Positions 6,648-13,997 of a stretch of DNA of 39,200 nt are shown here, piece by piece (position 1 is the stretch's first letter; the number at the start of each line of letters is the position of its first letter). The stretch spans positions 1-39,200 of the forward strand of contig URKM01000015.1 of the NCBI GenBank assembly GCA_900548365.1, given 5' to 3'. The notes under the pieces are model-generated. The model was not told the DNA's origin, ran no database searches, and saw only the letters and a program-made list of their open reading frames with translations. The position numbers and the translations under genes were made by a program. The DNA comes from an uncultured Collinsella sp. (GTDB lineage Bacteria > Actinomycetota > Coriobacteriia > Coriobacteriales > Coriobacteriaceae).

Positions 6648-8039
6648 CTATCCGAGCGGATTGGAGCCGCGGCCCATGAGCTCCTCGAGATAGCGCAGGA
6701 ACTCCTCCTCGGTCATGGAGTTGCCGGCGGCGTCGCCAGACGAGACATCCTGCTGCTCGGTCTGGAGCGCCTCGTCGGAACCGAGCGTGACCTCGAGCTC
6801 CTTGGTTTCGTTGCCGCGCACGACGGTGAACTTCACCTTATCGCCCACGTTGTGCTCGCGCAGCGCGATGATAAGACCATCTGCCGAAACGACGCTGTCG
6901 TCATCGATCTTGGTGATCACATCGTTGGCCTCGAGGCCTGCTTCCGCTGCGGGGCCGTTCTCGACCGTCGATACCACCAGCGCGCCCTCGGTGACGGCGA
7001 GGCCGTTCTTACGTGCGGTCATAGCGTTGACCGAGGTGAGGTTCACGCCGAGATACGGGTGGACCGGGGTCTTGCCGTCGACGATCTGCTCGGCGATGTT
7101 CACCGCGTAGTTCACCGGAATCGCGAAGCCGACGCCCGAGCTCGACCCGGAATAGGACTCGATGATCGAGTTGATGCCGATGAGCTCGCCCTTATCGTTG
7201 ACCAGCGCGCCGCCCGAGTTGCCGGGGTTGATCGCCGCATCGGTCTGGATCATGTTGGCGTAGATGGACGTGCCGCTCGTAGAGGGCAGCGCGGTGGAAC
7301 GGTACAGGGCGCTCACGATACCGGTAGACACCGACTGCTCGTTACCGAACGGGCTGCCGATCGCCATGACCCACTCGCCCACCGCAAGGTCGCTCGAATC
7401 GCCGATCTCGATGGGGGTCAGAGCGCTCTCGTCGACATCCTTCAGACGAATGACGGCGAGGTCGCTCGATTCGTCGGTGCCGACGAGCTCCGCCTCGTAG
7501 CTCTCCCCGCCCATGGAGACGGTAAGCGCCGTGGCATCGGCGATAACGTGGTAGTTCGTCAAGATGTTGCCCTCGGAGTCGAGCACGACGCCCGAACCGA
7601 TGCCGCCGGAGCTCTGAGACTCGCCAGTGGCGGTGATCGACACGACCGACGGCTGCGCCTTGGCGGCGACCGTCTCCGCAAGCGTGGTGTCCTCGGGATC
7701 GATCTGGATGGTCTGGGTGGTGCCCGACGACGCCTCGACGTTCTCATCGGTGATGCGGAACGCGCCGGACATGACGAGCGCGATCACGAGCACCGCGCCC
7801 ACGACCAAGCCGCCGAACGCGGCGACGAACACGGGGAGCTTCTTCGTACGGGTCTTCACGACCGTATGCTTCACCGTCTCCGTCTCGGGGGCGGCATGCT
7901 GCGGCGCGGGCTCGCTCCACGACGACGCCGCAGAGGAGCTCTGGACCGGCGTGGATTCGATCTCTACACGGGGAGCGGCACCGGGCGTCGGCAGGTCGCC
8001 GAGCCCATCGGGCCGCTGGGGCATTTTCTCGTCACTCAT
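6648..8039 (-). CDS. htrA: HtrA/DegP-like membrane-anchored serine protease with PDZ domain
   Basis: Surface quality-control protease. The 463-residue protein has a hydrophilic N-terminal tail (about 1-65), one membrane span (about 70-92, LPVFVAAFGGLVVGAVLVIALVM in part), a trypsin-like domain and one C-terminal PDZ domain (about 330-430; YLGVNL, AAEAGLEANDVI). The catalytic triad is visible as His164 (NYHVIA), Asp193 (SSDLAVIRL) and Ser275 (GNSGGALV). The start at 8039 is preferred over an upstream TTG because GGAAG lies 6 nt before the ATG. A short acidic tail follows the PDZ domain. It stands alone with its own terminator, downstream of the GlnR-like gene. Confidence 0.92.
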   Translation of the reverse strand: MSDEKMPQRPDGLGDLPTPGAAPRVEIESTPVQSSSAASSWSEPAPQHAAPETETVKHTVVKTRTKKLPVFVAAFGGLVVGAVLVIALVMSGAFRITDENVEASSGTTQTIQIDPEDTTLAETVAAKAQPSVVSITATGESQSSGGIGSGVVLDSEGNILTNYHVIADATALTVSMGGESYEAELVGTDESSDLAVIRLKDVDESALTPIEIGDSSDLAVGEWVMAIGSPFGNEQSVSTGIVSALYRSTALPSTSGTSIYANMIQTDAAINPGNSGGALVNDKGELIGINSIIESYSGSSSGVGFAIPVNYAVNIAEQIVDGKTPVHPYLGVNLTSVNAMTARKNGLAVTEGALVVSTVENGPAAEAGLEANDVITKIDDDSVVSADGLIIALREHNVGDKVKFTVVRGNETKELEVTLGSDEALQTEQQDVSSGDAAGNSMTEEEFLRYLEELMGRGSNPLG

Positions 8040-8187
8040 GGGTCTTCCTTTCACAGGCACCAATCTCTAGCACCGTTGTACCCCAACAAGAGCGAAGCCA
8101 GCGGGCCCATCGGAAAGGATTAACTCTTTCACAAGCCCCTTAAGTAATTCGTAACGGTCTATGTCCGCACGCCGACCAACCGGCGAG

Positions 8188-8850
8188 CTAGTCCTTGAAC
8201 AGGTAGCCCACGCCGCGGACCGTGTTGATATGGGCCGCGATCTGGGGGCCGACCTTGGAGCGGATGCGACGGATATGGACATCCACCGTGCGCGTGCCGC
8301 CGCAGTACTCGAATCCCCACACGCGATGCAGCAGGACCTCGCGGCTGTACGCGCGGTTGGGATGCGTAGCCAAGAAGGAGAGCAGCGAGTACTCCATGAG
8401 GGTCAGGTCGACCGGCTCGTCATCGAGATACACCTGATAGGTTGCCAGGTTGATGGTCATGCTGTCGACATGCAGGATCTCGTCGCCGGCGAAGGGGTCG
8501 TCATCGCCCAGCAGCCGACGCGTGCGCAGCTCGAGCTCCGCGGGGCTCGCACCCGAGCAGATGAAGTCGGCGCGGGCGTGCGCGGGCACGTGCAGGCCGG
8601 CAATCGCATCCTCGTCGACGATGAGCAGCATGGGGATGCCGCCGCGTCCGTCCAGCCATTTGGCGATCTGCTCCAAGCGGTCCGACCGCACCCCGTCGGT
8701 ATCGAGCAGCAGGAGGTCGAAATCGTGCGCGGCGGACGGAGAGTCTGGGGTCGCCGCGAACACCTCGGCGCCCATCGTCGCCGTCAACGTCCGAGCGAAC
8801 TCATGAAAGCGCGTCGTGCGCGCCATGAACAGAATATTTTTATCGGACAT
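8188..8850 (-). CDS. GlnR-like atypical OmpR-family response regulator
   Basis: Predicted DNA-binding regulator of nitrogen genes. The 220-residue protein has a receiver-like N-terminal half (about 1-115) and a winged-helix OmpR/PhoB domain (about 122-218). The C-terminal part closely matches actinobacterial GlnR: DLTLMEYSLLSFLATHPNRA, HRVWGFEYCGGTRTVDVHIR and INTVRGVGYLF. The receiver half lacks the acidic pair that normally starts the fold (NILFMARTT), though Asp50 is at the usual acceptor position, so control by phosphorylation is doubtful, as in GlnR. No histidine kinase is adjacent. It lies 88 nt downstream of glnA. The ATG at 8850 has GGGGG 6 nt upstream. The GlnR assignment is inferred from similarity and neighbourhood. 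Confidence 0.75.
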   Translation of the reverse strand: MSDKNILFMARTTRFHEFARTLTATMGAEVFAATPDSPSAAHDFDLLLLDTDGVRSDRLEQIAKWLDGRGGIPMLLIVDEDAIAGLHVPAHARADFICSGASPAELELRTRRLLGDDDPFAGDEILHVDSMTINLATYQVYLDDEPVDLTLMEYSLLSFLATHPNRAYSREVLLHRVWGFEYCGGTRTVDVHIRRIRSKVGPQIAAHINTVRGVGYLFKD

Positions 8851-8938
8851 TGGCACCCCCGTTCGATGCGGACACGCCGACCTCTCGGCATGTACTGGAA
8901 TAGTATCGCATCAAATGCGACCAGCTAAGGACCTCGGA

Positions 8939-10279
8939 CTAAGAATTCGCGAGGTAGTGCTTGATTTCCCACTCGGTGATGGTCGAGGAATACTTCTCCC
9001 ACTCCTGGCGCTTCTTCTTGAGGAAGAAGCCGTGGATATGGTCGCCCAGCGTCTCGCGCATCAGCCCGGACTCCTCGAAGCAATCGAGCGCCTCGGACAG
9101 GTTGCGCGGAAGCGGCTGGATGCCGCGACGGCGCAGCTCGGCGTCGGACAGCGAGGCCAGGGCGCTCGTCCCCTCCTCGGGAAGCTCAAGCCCGCGCTGG
9201 ATGCCGTCGAGACCGGCGGCGAGCGTGACGGCGTTGACGAGGTAGGGGTTCGCCATGGGATCGGGGGTGCGCAGCTCGATACGGCTCGAGAGATGCTTGC
9301 CCGGCTTGTAGATGGGAATGCGGATCATCGCGGAACGGTTGCGCATGCCCCAGGTGGCGTAGGCCGGCACCGTCGCGCCGCCCGTCACCAGGCGCTTGTA
9401 GGAATTCACCGTGGGGTTGGTGATCGCGGAGATCTCGGACGCATGGGCGAGGATGCCCGCCATGTAGCTCTTGGCGATGGGAGACAGATGGTACTCGGGG
9501 TCGTCCTCGCCGTAGAACACGTTGTTGCCGCCCTTGTCGAAGAGGGACTGGTGCAAAAACATCGCACTCGACGCCTCGTTCGCGATGGGCTTGGGCATGA
9601 AGGACGCGTGCACGCCCGCTTCATATGCCTCGAGGCGGATGACGTGCTTCGCCGTCATGATGGCGTCGGACATGGAGAGCGCCTCGGCATGGCGCAGCGA
9701 GATGCCGTGCTGGGAGCGCCCGGACGAATGGAAGGTGTACTCGACCGGAACGCTCATCTTCTCGAGCATGAGCACGGTCGAGCGGCGCAGGTCGCGAGCG
9801 GAGTCCGACGGCGTGAGGTCGAAATAGCGCACATCGTCGAGGGGCTCGGGCGTGGTCTCGTTAGGAAAGTAGTAGAACTCGAGCTCGGCGCCCACGTTCA
9901 TGATGAAGCCGGCCTTCTCGGCCTTGTAGAACATGCGCCGCAGGCATTCGCGCGGATCGCCTGCGAAGCGCTTGCGATCGGGTGTGCAGACGTCGCAGAA
10001 GATGCGGGCGGCACCATCGTGCTTGGGGCGCCAGGGAAGAACCTGGAATGTCGAGGGATCGGGGAACGCGAGCATATCGGCCTCGTCGGGGGAGGCGAAG
10101 CCCTCGATCGCCGAGCCGTCGAATCCGATGCCCTCGTCGAACGCCACCTCAAGGTCCTCCGGTGCGATCGCGAAGCTCTTGAGCCTGCCCAGGACATCCG
10201 TGAACCACAGGCGGACGAAGCGAATGTCGCGCTCCTCGACCGTGCGGAGCACGAAGTCGATATTCTGCTGCTGATCCAT
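8939..10279 (-). CDS. glnA: Glutamine synthetase, type I
   Basis: Makes glutamine from glutamate, ammonia and ATP in the cytoplasm. At 446 residues it has the size of the GSI-alpha type (Bacillus-like). Family words are GFDGSAIEGFASPDEADM near residue 55, NVGAELEFYYF (metal-ligand Glu), GGNNVFYGEDD, NPTVNSYKRL and RNRSAMIRIP. I did not see the adenylylation-site segment of the GSI-beta type. The start at 10279 was chosen because GAAGGG lies 6 nt before ATG; an upstream GTG overlaps that site. A GlnR-like gene follows, and GTTTC repeats resembling a GlnR box lie upstream. Confidence 0.95.
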   Translation of the reverse strand: MDQQQNIDFVLRTVEERDIRFVRLWFTDVLGRLKSFAIAPEDLEVAFDEGIGFDGSAIEGFASPDEADMLAFPDPSTFQVLPWRPKHDGAARIFCDVCTPDRKRFAGDPRECLRRMFYKAEKAGFIMNVGAELEFYYFPNETTPEPLDDVRYFDLTPSDSARDLRRSTVLMLEKMSVPVEYTFHSSGRSQHGISLRHAEALSMSDAIMTAKHVIRLEAYEAGVHASFMPKPIANEASSAMFLHQSLFDKGGNNVFYGEDDPEYHLSPIAKSYMAGILAHASEISAITNPTVNSYKRLVTGGATVPAYATWGMRNRSAMIRIPIYKPGKHLSSRIELRTPDPMANPYLVNAVTLAAGLDGIQRGLELPEEGTSALASLSDAELRRRGIQPLPRNLSEALDCFEESGLMRETLGDHIHGFFLKKKRQEWEKYSSTITEWEIKHYLANS

Positions 10280-10331
10280 GAGGCACCCTTCCACGTAGCG
10301 CGTGCGCGTGTTCCAAAGCTAGAGTGCGATT

Positions 10332-10360
10332 GTTTCACATATTTGTTTCGGCAGCGTTTC
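10332..10360 (-). promoter_or_regulatory. glnA: Candidate GlnR-type operator upstream of glnA
   Basis: On minus, GAAAC occurs three times (10356-10360, 10345-10349, 10332-10336) with gaps of 6 and 8 nt; the last is part of GTGAAAC, which begins 6 nt after the second. Actinobacterial GlnR boxes are alternating GTnAC and GAAAC words 6 nt apart. The site is about 50-80 nt before glnA. Confidence 0.55.
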
Positions 10361-10447
10361 CCAGCGGATGCGTCGAGGCGCGGCGACGCCCGCCCGCATC
10401 AACCGAAAACGACGGCCGCACCTTTCATCCGCCCGCGCCGTCGGGCG

Positions 10448-10660
10448 CTAGAGACCGCGCCCCAGGCGGTCGGCGATCTCGTCCGCCCCCTCTGCAGCGG
10501 GGCAGCCTCCCCGCCGAGACGCGGAGCATCCCGAGCAGGAGCCGGAGCACGAGCCCGTGCTCCCGCAGTCGCCACAGGTGCCCTTGTGCCTGATGCGCAG
10601 CACCACGGCGATAAAGGCCGCGCCGATCACCGCGAGCAAGATGATATCGATAGGACTCAT
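10448..10660 (-). CDS. FeoB-associated Cys-rich membrane peptide
   Basis: A 70-residue protein with an N-terminal membrane span (about residues 4-22, IDIILLAVIGAAFIAVVL), then a basic stop-transfer (RIRHKG), then a Cys-rich stretch CGDCGSTGSCSGSCSGC and a charged tail. This matches the FeoB-associated Cys-rich membrane protein family found next to feoB in many Gram-positive bacteria; its exact role in ferrous iron uptake is not settled. The ATG at 10660 has a perfect AAGGAGGAG site; longer readings have none. It lies downstream of feoB but behind a terminator and with its own dyad, so it may be a separate transcript under the same control. Confidence 0.85.
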   Translation of the reverse strand: MSPIDIILLAVIGAAFIAVVLRIRHKGTCGDCGSTGSCSGSCSGCSASRRGGCPAAEGADEIADRLGRGL

Positions 10661-10672
10661 GGCTCCTCCTTT

Positions 10673-10688
10673 GTTTACTGAGACTAAC
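10673..10688 (-). promoter_or_regulatory. Candidate metal-responsive operator, site 3
   Basis: GTTTACTGAGACTAAC is an imperfect dyad with GTT/AAC ends, 12 nt before the FeoB-associated gene. It resembles the 16-bp sites at 13207-13222 and 13804-13819 in the same cluster. Confidence 0.45.
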
Positions 10689-10736
10689 TTTAGCGCAAGC
10701 GCACGACGGCCCGACCTCTCATCATCCGCGCAACAC

Positions 10737-10779
10737 AAAAACGCCGCACCCCGCATGGCATATGGGGACGCGGCGTTTT
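10737..10779 (-). terminator. Terminator of the feoB transcript (possibly bidirectional)
   Basis: The stem AAAACGCCGC / GCGGCGTTTT (10738-10747, 10770-10779) with an inner CCCC/GGGG pairing ends in TTTTTGTGTT on minus. It lies 47 nt past the feoB stop. Confidence 0.85.
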
Positions 10780-10825
10780 GATAACAGCAGCGGGCATGGT
10801 GGAACAGCCCCGCGACGGCACGGCG

Positions 10826-13057
10826 TTACGCAGAGGCACCCGCCGGGGCCATGCGCTCTACCGCGTCGTCGTCCCAGGCGCCCTTGGGCATGGGGCGGAA
10901 CAGCTGGAACAGGATGGCCAGCGCGAAGAGAGCGGCGACCACGGTCCAGATGCTGAAGACGCCCTGGGCGGCGAGGTAGAACTGGTTGATCATGAGGCCC
11001 ACGACCCAGGCGAAACCGCACTCGTAGCCCAGCGCGACGGCGGTCCACTTGGCAGAGTTCATCTGGGCGCGGATGGTGCCCATGGCAGCGAAGCACGGGG
11101 CGCACAGCAGGTTGAAGGCGCCAAAGGCGGCGATGGCGCCGGCGCTGGGGAAGAGCGCGGCGAACGCGGCCCACAGGCTCGGGTCGGTCTCGGTGGCGTC
11201 GGCCAGATGTAGCAGCGACGCGGCGGTGGCCATGACGTTCTCCTTGGCGACCAGGCCCGTGATGGACATGGCCGTCGCCTGCCAGGAATCGAAGCCAAGC
11301 GGTGCGAAGACCCACGCGAGCAGGCCGGCGAGCGAGGCGAGCAGCGAGTAGTCGGTGAACTCCTCCGGAATGCCCTCCATGGCGGGCAGGTAGCCGAAGG
11401 CGCCGTCGAACAGGCCGAAGTTGGACAGGAACCACACCACGATGGTGGAGGCGAAGATGATGGTGAAGGCCTTCTTGACGTAGGCGCTCACGCGCTCCCA
11501 CACATGCAGCGCCCAGCTGCGAGCACTCGGCATGTGGTAGCTTGGCAGCTCCATGACAAAGGGCGTGGGGCGGCCCGCGAAGAGCTTGGTCTTTTTGAGC
11601 ATGATGCCGCTGACGATGACGGCGACAACGCCCAGGAAGTAGAAGAGCGGCGCGATCCACGTGGACTCCGCGTCGCCGATGAGCGCGCCCATGACGAGCG
11701 CGATGACGGGCAGCTTGGCGCCGCAGGGAATGAACGTGGTGGTCATAACCGTCATGCGACGGTCCTTCTCGTTCTCGATGGTCTTGGTGGCGAGCACGCC
11801 GGGCACGCCGCAGCCCGTGGAGACGAGCATGGGGATGAAGGACTTACCGGACAGGCCGAAGCGACGGAAGATGCGGTCCATCACGAACGCGACGCGCGCC
11901 ATGTAGCCGCAATCCTCGAGGAAGGAGAGCAGGACGAACAATACGAACATCTGCGGGATGAAGCCCAGCACGGCGCCCACGCCGGCCACGATGCCGTCGC
12001 AGACCAGGGAGATGACCATGTCGGACGCGCCGGCGGCCACGAGCCAGCCCTCGAACAGCGCGGGAACGCTGGGCATGGCGGCGCCGAACAGCTCCCAGCC
12101 GTCGCCGAAGAGGTTGTCGTTCACCCAATCGGTCATCGAGGTACCGAACGTGGAGATGGCCAGGTAGTACACGCCGAACATGATGAGGGCGAAGATGGGC
12201 AGACCGAGCCAGCGGTTGGTGACGATGCGGTCGATCTTCTCGGACGTGCTCATCTTGGCGGGCGCGCGATGCAGGCACTCGTCGATGATATGGGCGATCA
12301 CGGCGTAGCGCTCACCGGTGATGATGGACTCCGCGTCGTCGTCGCAGTCGGCCTCGCACTGGGCGATCAGGGTCTCGATCTTGCGCGCGGCGGCATCGCT
12401 CAGCTTGATGGCGGATGCGGCGGAGGCGTCGCGCTCGAACATCTTGACGGCGTAGTAGCGGCGGCGATTTGCAGCGACGGATGCGGGCAGCTGCGATTCG
12501 ATATGCTGCAGCACGTCCTCGATCGCGGAGTCGAAGGCGTGGCGCTGACCGAAACCCTTTGTGGCGACAGCGGTCTTCGCCTTGTCGATCAGGGTGTCGA
12601 TGCCATCGTTCTTCAACGCGGAGACCATGACGACCGGGCAGCCGAGCGCCCGCTCCAGGCGCGCGACGTCGATGGTGTCCCCGTTCTTCTTGACCAAGTC
12701 TGCCATGTTGAGGGCGACCACCACGGGCAGGCCCGTCTCGATAACCTGGAGCGCGAGGTACAGATTGCGCTCCAGATTGGTGGCGTCAACCACCTGCACC
12801 ACAACATCCGCCTCGCCGCTCATAAGGTAGTCGCGCGACAGCTGCTCTTCCGGGCTATACGGAGACAACGAGTAGATGCCCGGGAGGTCCGTGATGATAA
12901 CGCTTTTATCAGCCGACAGGGGCGCCTGCTTCTTCTCGACCGTCACGCCCGGCCAGTTGCCCACGTAGCCGTTCTGGCCCGTGATCAAGTTGAACAGCGT
13001 GGTTTTACCGCAGTTGGGGTTGCCCGCCAACGCGATATGAATCTGGGATTCCGCCAT
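10826..13057 (-). CDS. feoB: Ferrous iron transporter FeoB
   Basis: Inner-membrane Fe2+ transporter with an N-terminal G domain. The 743-residue protein shows G1 GNPNCGKTT (residues 12-20), the G2 region NWPGVTVE, G3 DLPGIYSLSPYSPEE and G4 NMAD, then a helical domain and a C-terminal membrane region with the two Gate repeats (LVSTGCGVPGV and LLCAPCFAAMGT) holding conserved Cys. Length is normal. The start at 13057 has GAAGGA close upstream; a longer reading is possible but not conserved. It follows two feoA genes on minus, with a separate dyad in the 192-nt gap. Its transcript ends at the hairpin at 10737-10779. Confidence 0.96.
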   Translation of the reverse strand: MAESQIHIALAGNPNCGKTTLFNLITGQNGYVGNWPGVTVEKKQAPLSADKSVIITDLPGIYSLSPYSPEEQLSRDYLMSGEADVVVQVVDATNLERNLYLALQVIETGLPVVVALNMADLVKKNGDTIDVARLERALGCPVVMVSALKNDGIDTLIDKAKTAVATKGFGQRHAFDSAIEDVLQHIESQLPASVAANRRRYYAVKMFERDASAASAIKLSDAAARKIETLIAQCEADCDDDAESIITGERYAVIAHIIDECLHRAPAKMSTSEKIDRIVTNRWLGLPIFALIMFGVYYLAISTFGTSMTDWVNDNLFGDGWELFGAAMPSVPALFEGWLVAAGASDMVISLVCDGIVAGVGAVLGFIPQMFVLFVLLSFLEDCGYMARVAFVMDRIFRRFGLSGKSFIPMLVSTGCGVPGVLATKTIENEKDRRMTVMTTTFIPCGAKLPVIALVMGALIGDAESTWIAPLFYFLGVVAVIVSGIMLKKTKLFAGRPTPFVMELPSYHMPSARSWALHVWERVSAYVKKAFTIIFASTIVVWFLSNFGLFDGAFGYLPAMEGIPEEFTDYSLLASLAGLLAWVFAPLGFDSWQATAMSITGLVAKENVMATAASLLHLADATETDPSLWAAFAALFPSAGAIAAFGAFNLLCAPCFAAMGTIRAQMNSAKWTAVALGYECGFAWVVGLMINQFYLAAQGVFSIWTVVAALFALAILFQLFRPMPKGAWDDDAVERMAPAGASA

Positions 13058-13206
13058 GATTCCTTCTTTCACAATAAGGCTTTGAGATTCCAAGCAATTC
13101 CTGAGCGAGCTGCCGGGTGCATGCGACGACGCGTTTTGACGGCGGCCTGCCCCCGCACGCGGATGCCGGCATGCCGCCTCGCCATCGTTCCCCGTCTTCC
13201 AAAGTT

Positions 13207-13222
13207 GTTAGATACAGCTAAC
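13207..13222 (-). promoter_or_regulatory. feoB: Candidate metal-responsive operator, site 2
   Basis: GTTAGATACAGCTAAC is a perfect 5-bp dyad with a 6-nt spacer, in the gap between feoA (13250-13471) and feoB, 150 nt before the feoB start. Confidence 0.45.
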
Positions 13223-13249
13223 TCTACCTGTAAAAAGAAGCGCATTCGC

Positions 13250-13471
13250 CTACTCGACCTCTACGATCGCCGCCTCCTCCTTGCGGATCGACAGCTCGTA
13301 GCCGCGTACGGTGATCTGGACGGGATCGCCCAGCGGAGCGACTTTGACCACCTTGAACGCGGTGCCCTTGATCAGGCCCAAGTCCATGAGGTGACGGCGC
13401 AGCGCGCCCGCTCCATGCAGCTTGACGATGACGGAGCTATCCCCCACCGCAACATCTCCCAGTGTCTTCAT
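13250..13471 (-). CDS. feoA: FeoA-like ferrous iron transport protein
   Basis: A 73-residue SH3-like FeoA protein, a small cytoplasmic partner of FeoB. Family features are RRHLMDLGLIKGTAFKVVKVAPLGDPVQITVRGYELSIR (listed here as two halves: RRHLMDLGLIKGT and GDPVQITVRGYELSIR), which form the typical beta-barrel, with Arg and Gly at the usual places. The start at 13471 has AGAGGGGGA upstream; nine extra upstream codons exist but no site supports them. It is the second of two feoA genes in tandem and is closer in form to the common FeoA than the first. Confidence 0.9.
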   Translation of the reverse strand: MKTLGDVAVGDSSVIVKLHGAGALRRHLMDLGLIKGTAFKVVKVAPLGDPVQITVRGYELSIRKEEAAIVEVE

Positions 13472-13525
13472 GCTTCCCCCTCTCGATTGTTGTTCCATGG
13501 CGCCAGGTGGGACGCATCCCGCCCG

Positions 13526-13765
13526 CTAGGCGACCATGACGTTTCTAGCCACCCTGGCATCCAGGCCAAAGCGGGCACCCTTGATGAGCACGATGATGTT
13601 GCCGCCGCCCGCGGTGACCACATGCACCTGCGAGCCCTCGACGAAGCCGAGCGTCTCCAGGTGCCGCTTGACGTCCGCCGCGCCCTTCACGCGCGAAACC
13701 GTCACCGTATCCCCGGCATGCGCCATCGAAAGCGGCATCGCCGGCATCTGCGGACCTCGAGGCAT
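13526..13765 (-). CDS. feoA: FeoA-like ferrous iron transport protein, first copy
   Basis: A 79-residue FeoA-like protein: GDTVTVSRVKG, VKRHLETLGFVEGSQVHVV and NIIVLIKGARFGLDARVARNVMV follow the FeoA SH3-like pattern. It differs clearly from the second FeoA, so this is not a recent duplication. The exact start is uncertain: the ATG at 13765 has GGTGG about 8 nt upstream, while an internal ATG six codons on is also possible. It is the first gene of the feo cluster and lies 38 nt after a 16-bp palindrome. Confidence 0.85.
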   Translation of the reverse strand: MPRGPQMPAMPLSMAHAGDTVTVSRVKGAADVKRHLETLGFVEGSQVHVVTAGGGNIIVLIKGARFGLDARVARNVMVA

Positions 13766-13803
13766 TCTCGACCACCGTCTCTCTAAAAGTTACCCTTGGC
13801 TAT

Positions 13804-13819
13804 GTTCACCTAGGTAAAC
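13804..13819 (-). promoter_or_regulatory. feoA: Candidate metal-responsive operator, site 1, at the feo promoter
   Basis: GTTCACCTAGGTAAAC is a near-perfect 16-bp palindrome centred on CCTAGG, 38 nt before the first feoA. On minus a promoter-like pair lies just upstream: TTGAAA (13863-13868), 16 nt, TATTCC (13841-13846). The dyad would then lie over the transcript start, fitting repression. It resembles DtxR/MntR-type boxes, an inference. Confidence 0.55.
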
Positions 13820-13897
13820 TAACACGAATCGGAGCACATTGGAATAGCCTTGGTTAACTTTTTTTCAAGCCACGCTGACGACCGGCGCCGCAATCGA

Positions 13898-13933
13898 GAA
13901 AACGGCCTCCCATCCGAGGCAGATGGGAGGCCG
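13898..13933 (-). terminator. Terminator of the Fe-S flavoprotein gene
   Basis: On minus, ACGGCCTCCCATC, a 7-nt loop and GATGGGAGGCCGT are followed by TTTTCTCG. It lies about 65 nt past the stop, with a copy of the interspersed repeat in between. Confidence 0.85.
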
Positions 13934-13960
13934 TCGCGTGGAGCACCCCGGGCAGCGAGC

Positions 13961-13985
13961 CTCAAAAGGGGGACAGGCTCGGTTG
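13961..13985. repeat. Interspersed repeat, short copy 3
   Basis: CCTCAAAAGGGGGACAGGCT keeps the core GGGACAGGC and the flanking CTCAAA of the family but has lost the ACTTTT end. It lies inside the 3' untranslated stretch of the flavoprotein gene. Confidence 0.55.
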
Positions 13986-13997
13986 TCAAACCAGCGC

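Noticed and set aside
8907..8919. Terminator after glnA
   Set aside because: CGCAT-CAA-ATGCG is only a 5-bp stem without a U tract; too weak to call. glnA and the next gene may be read together.
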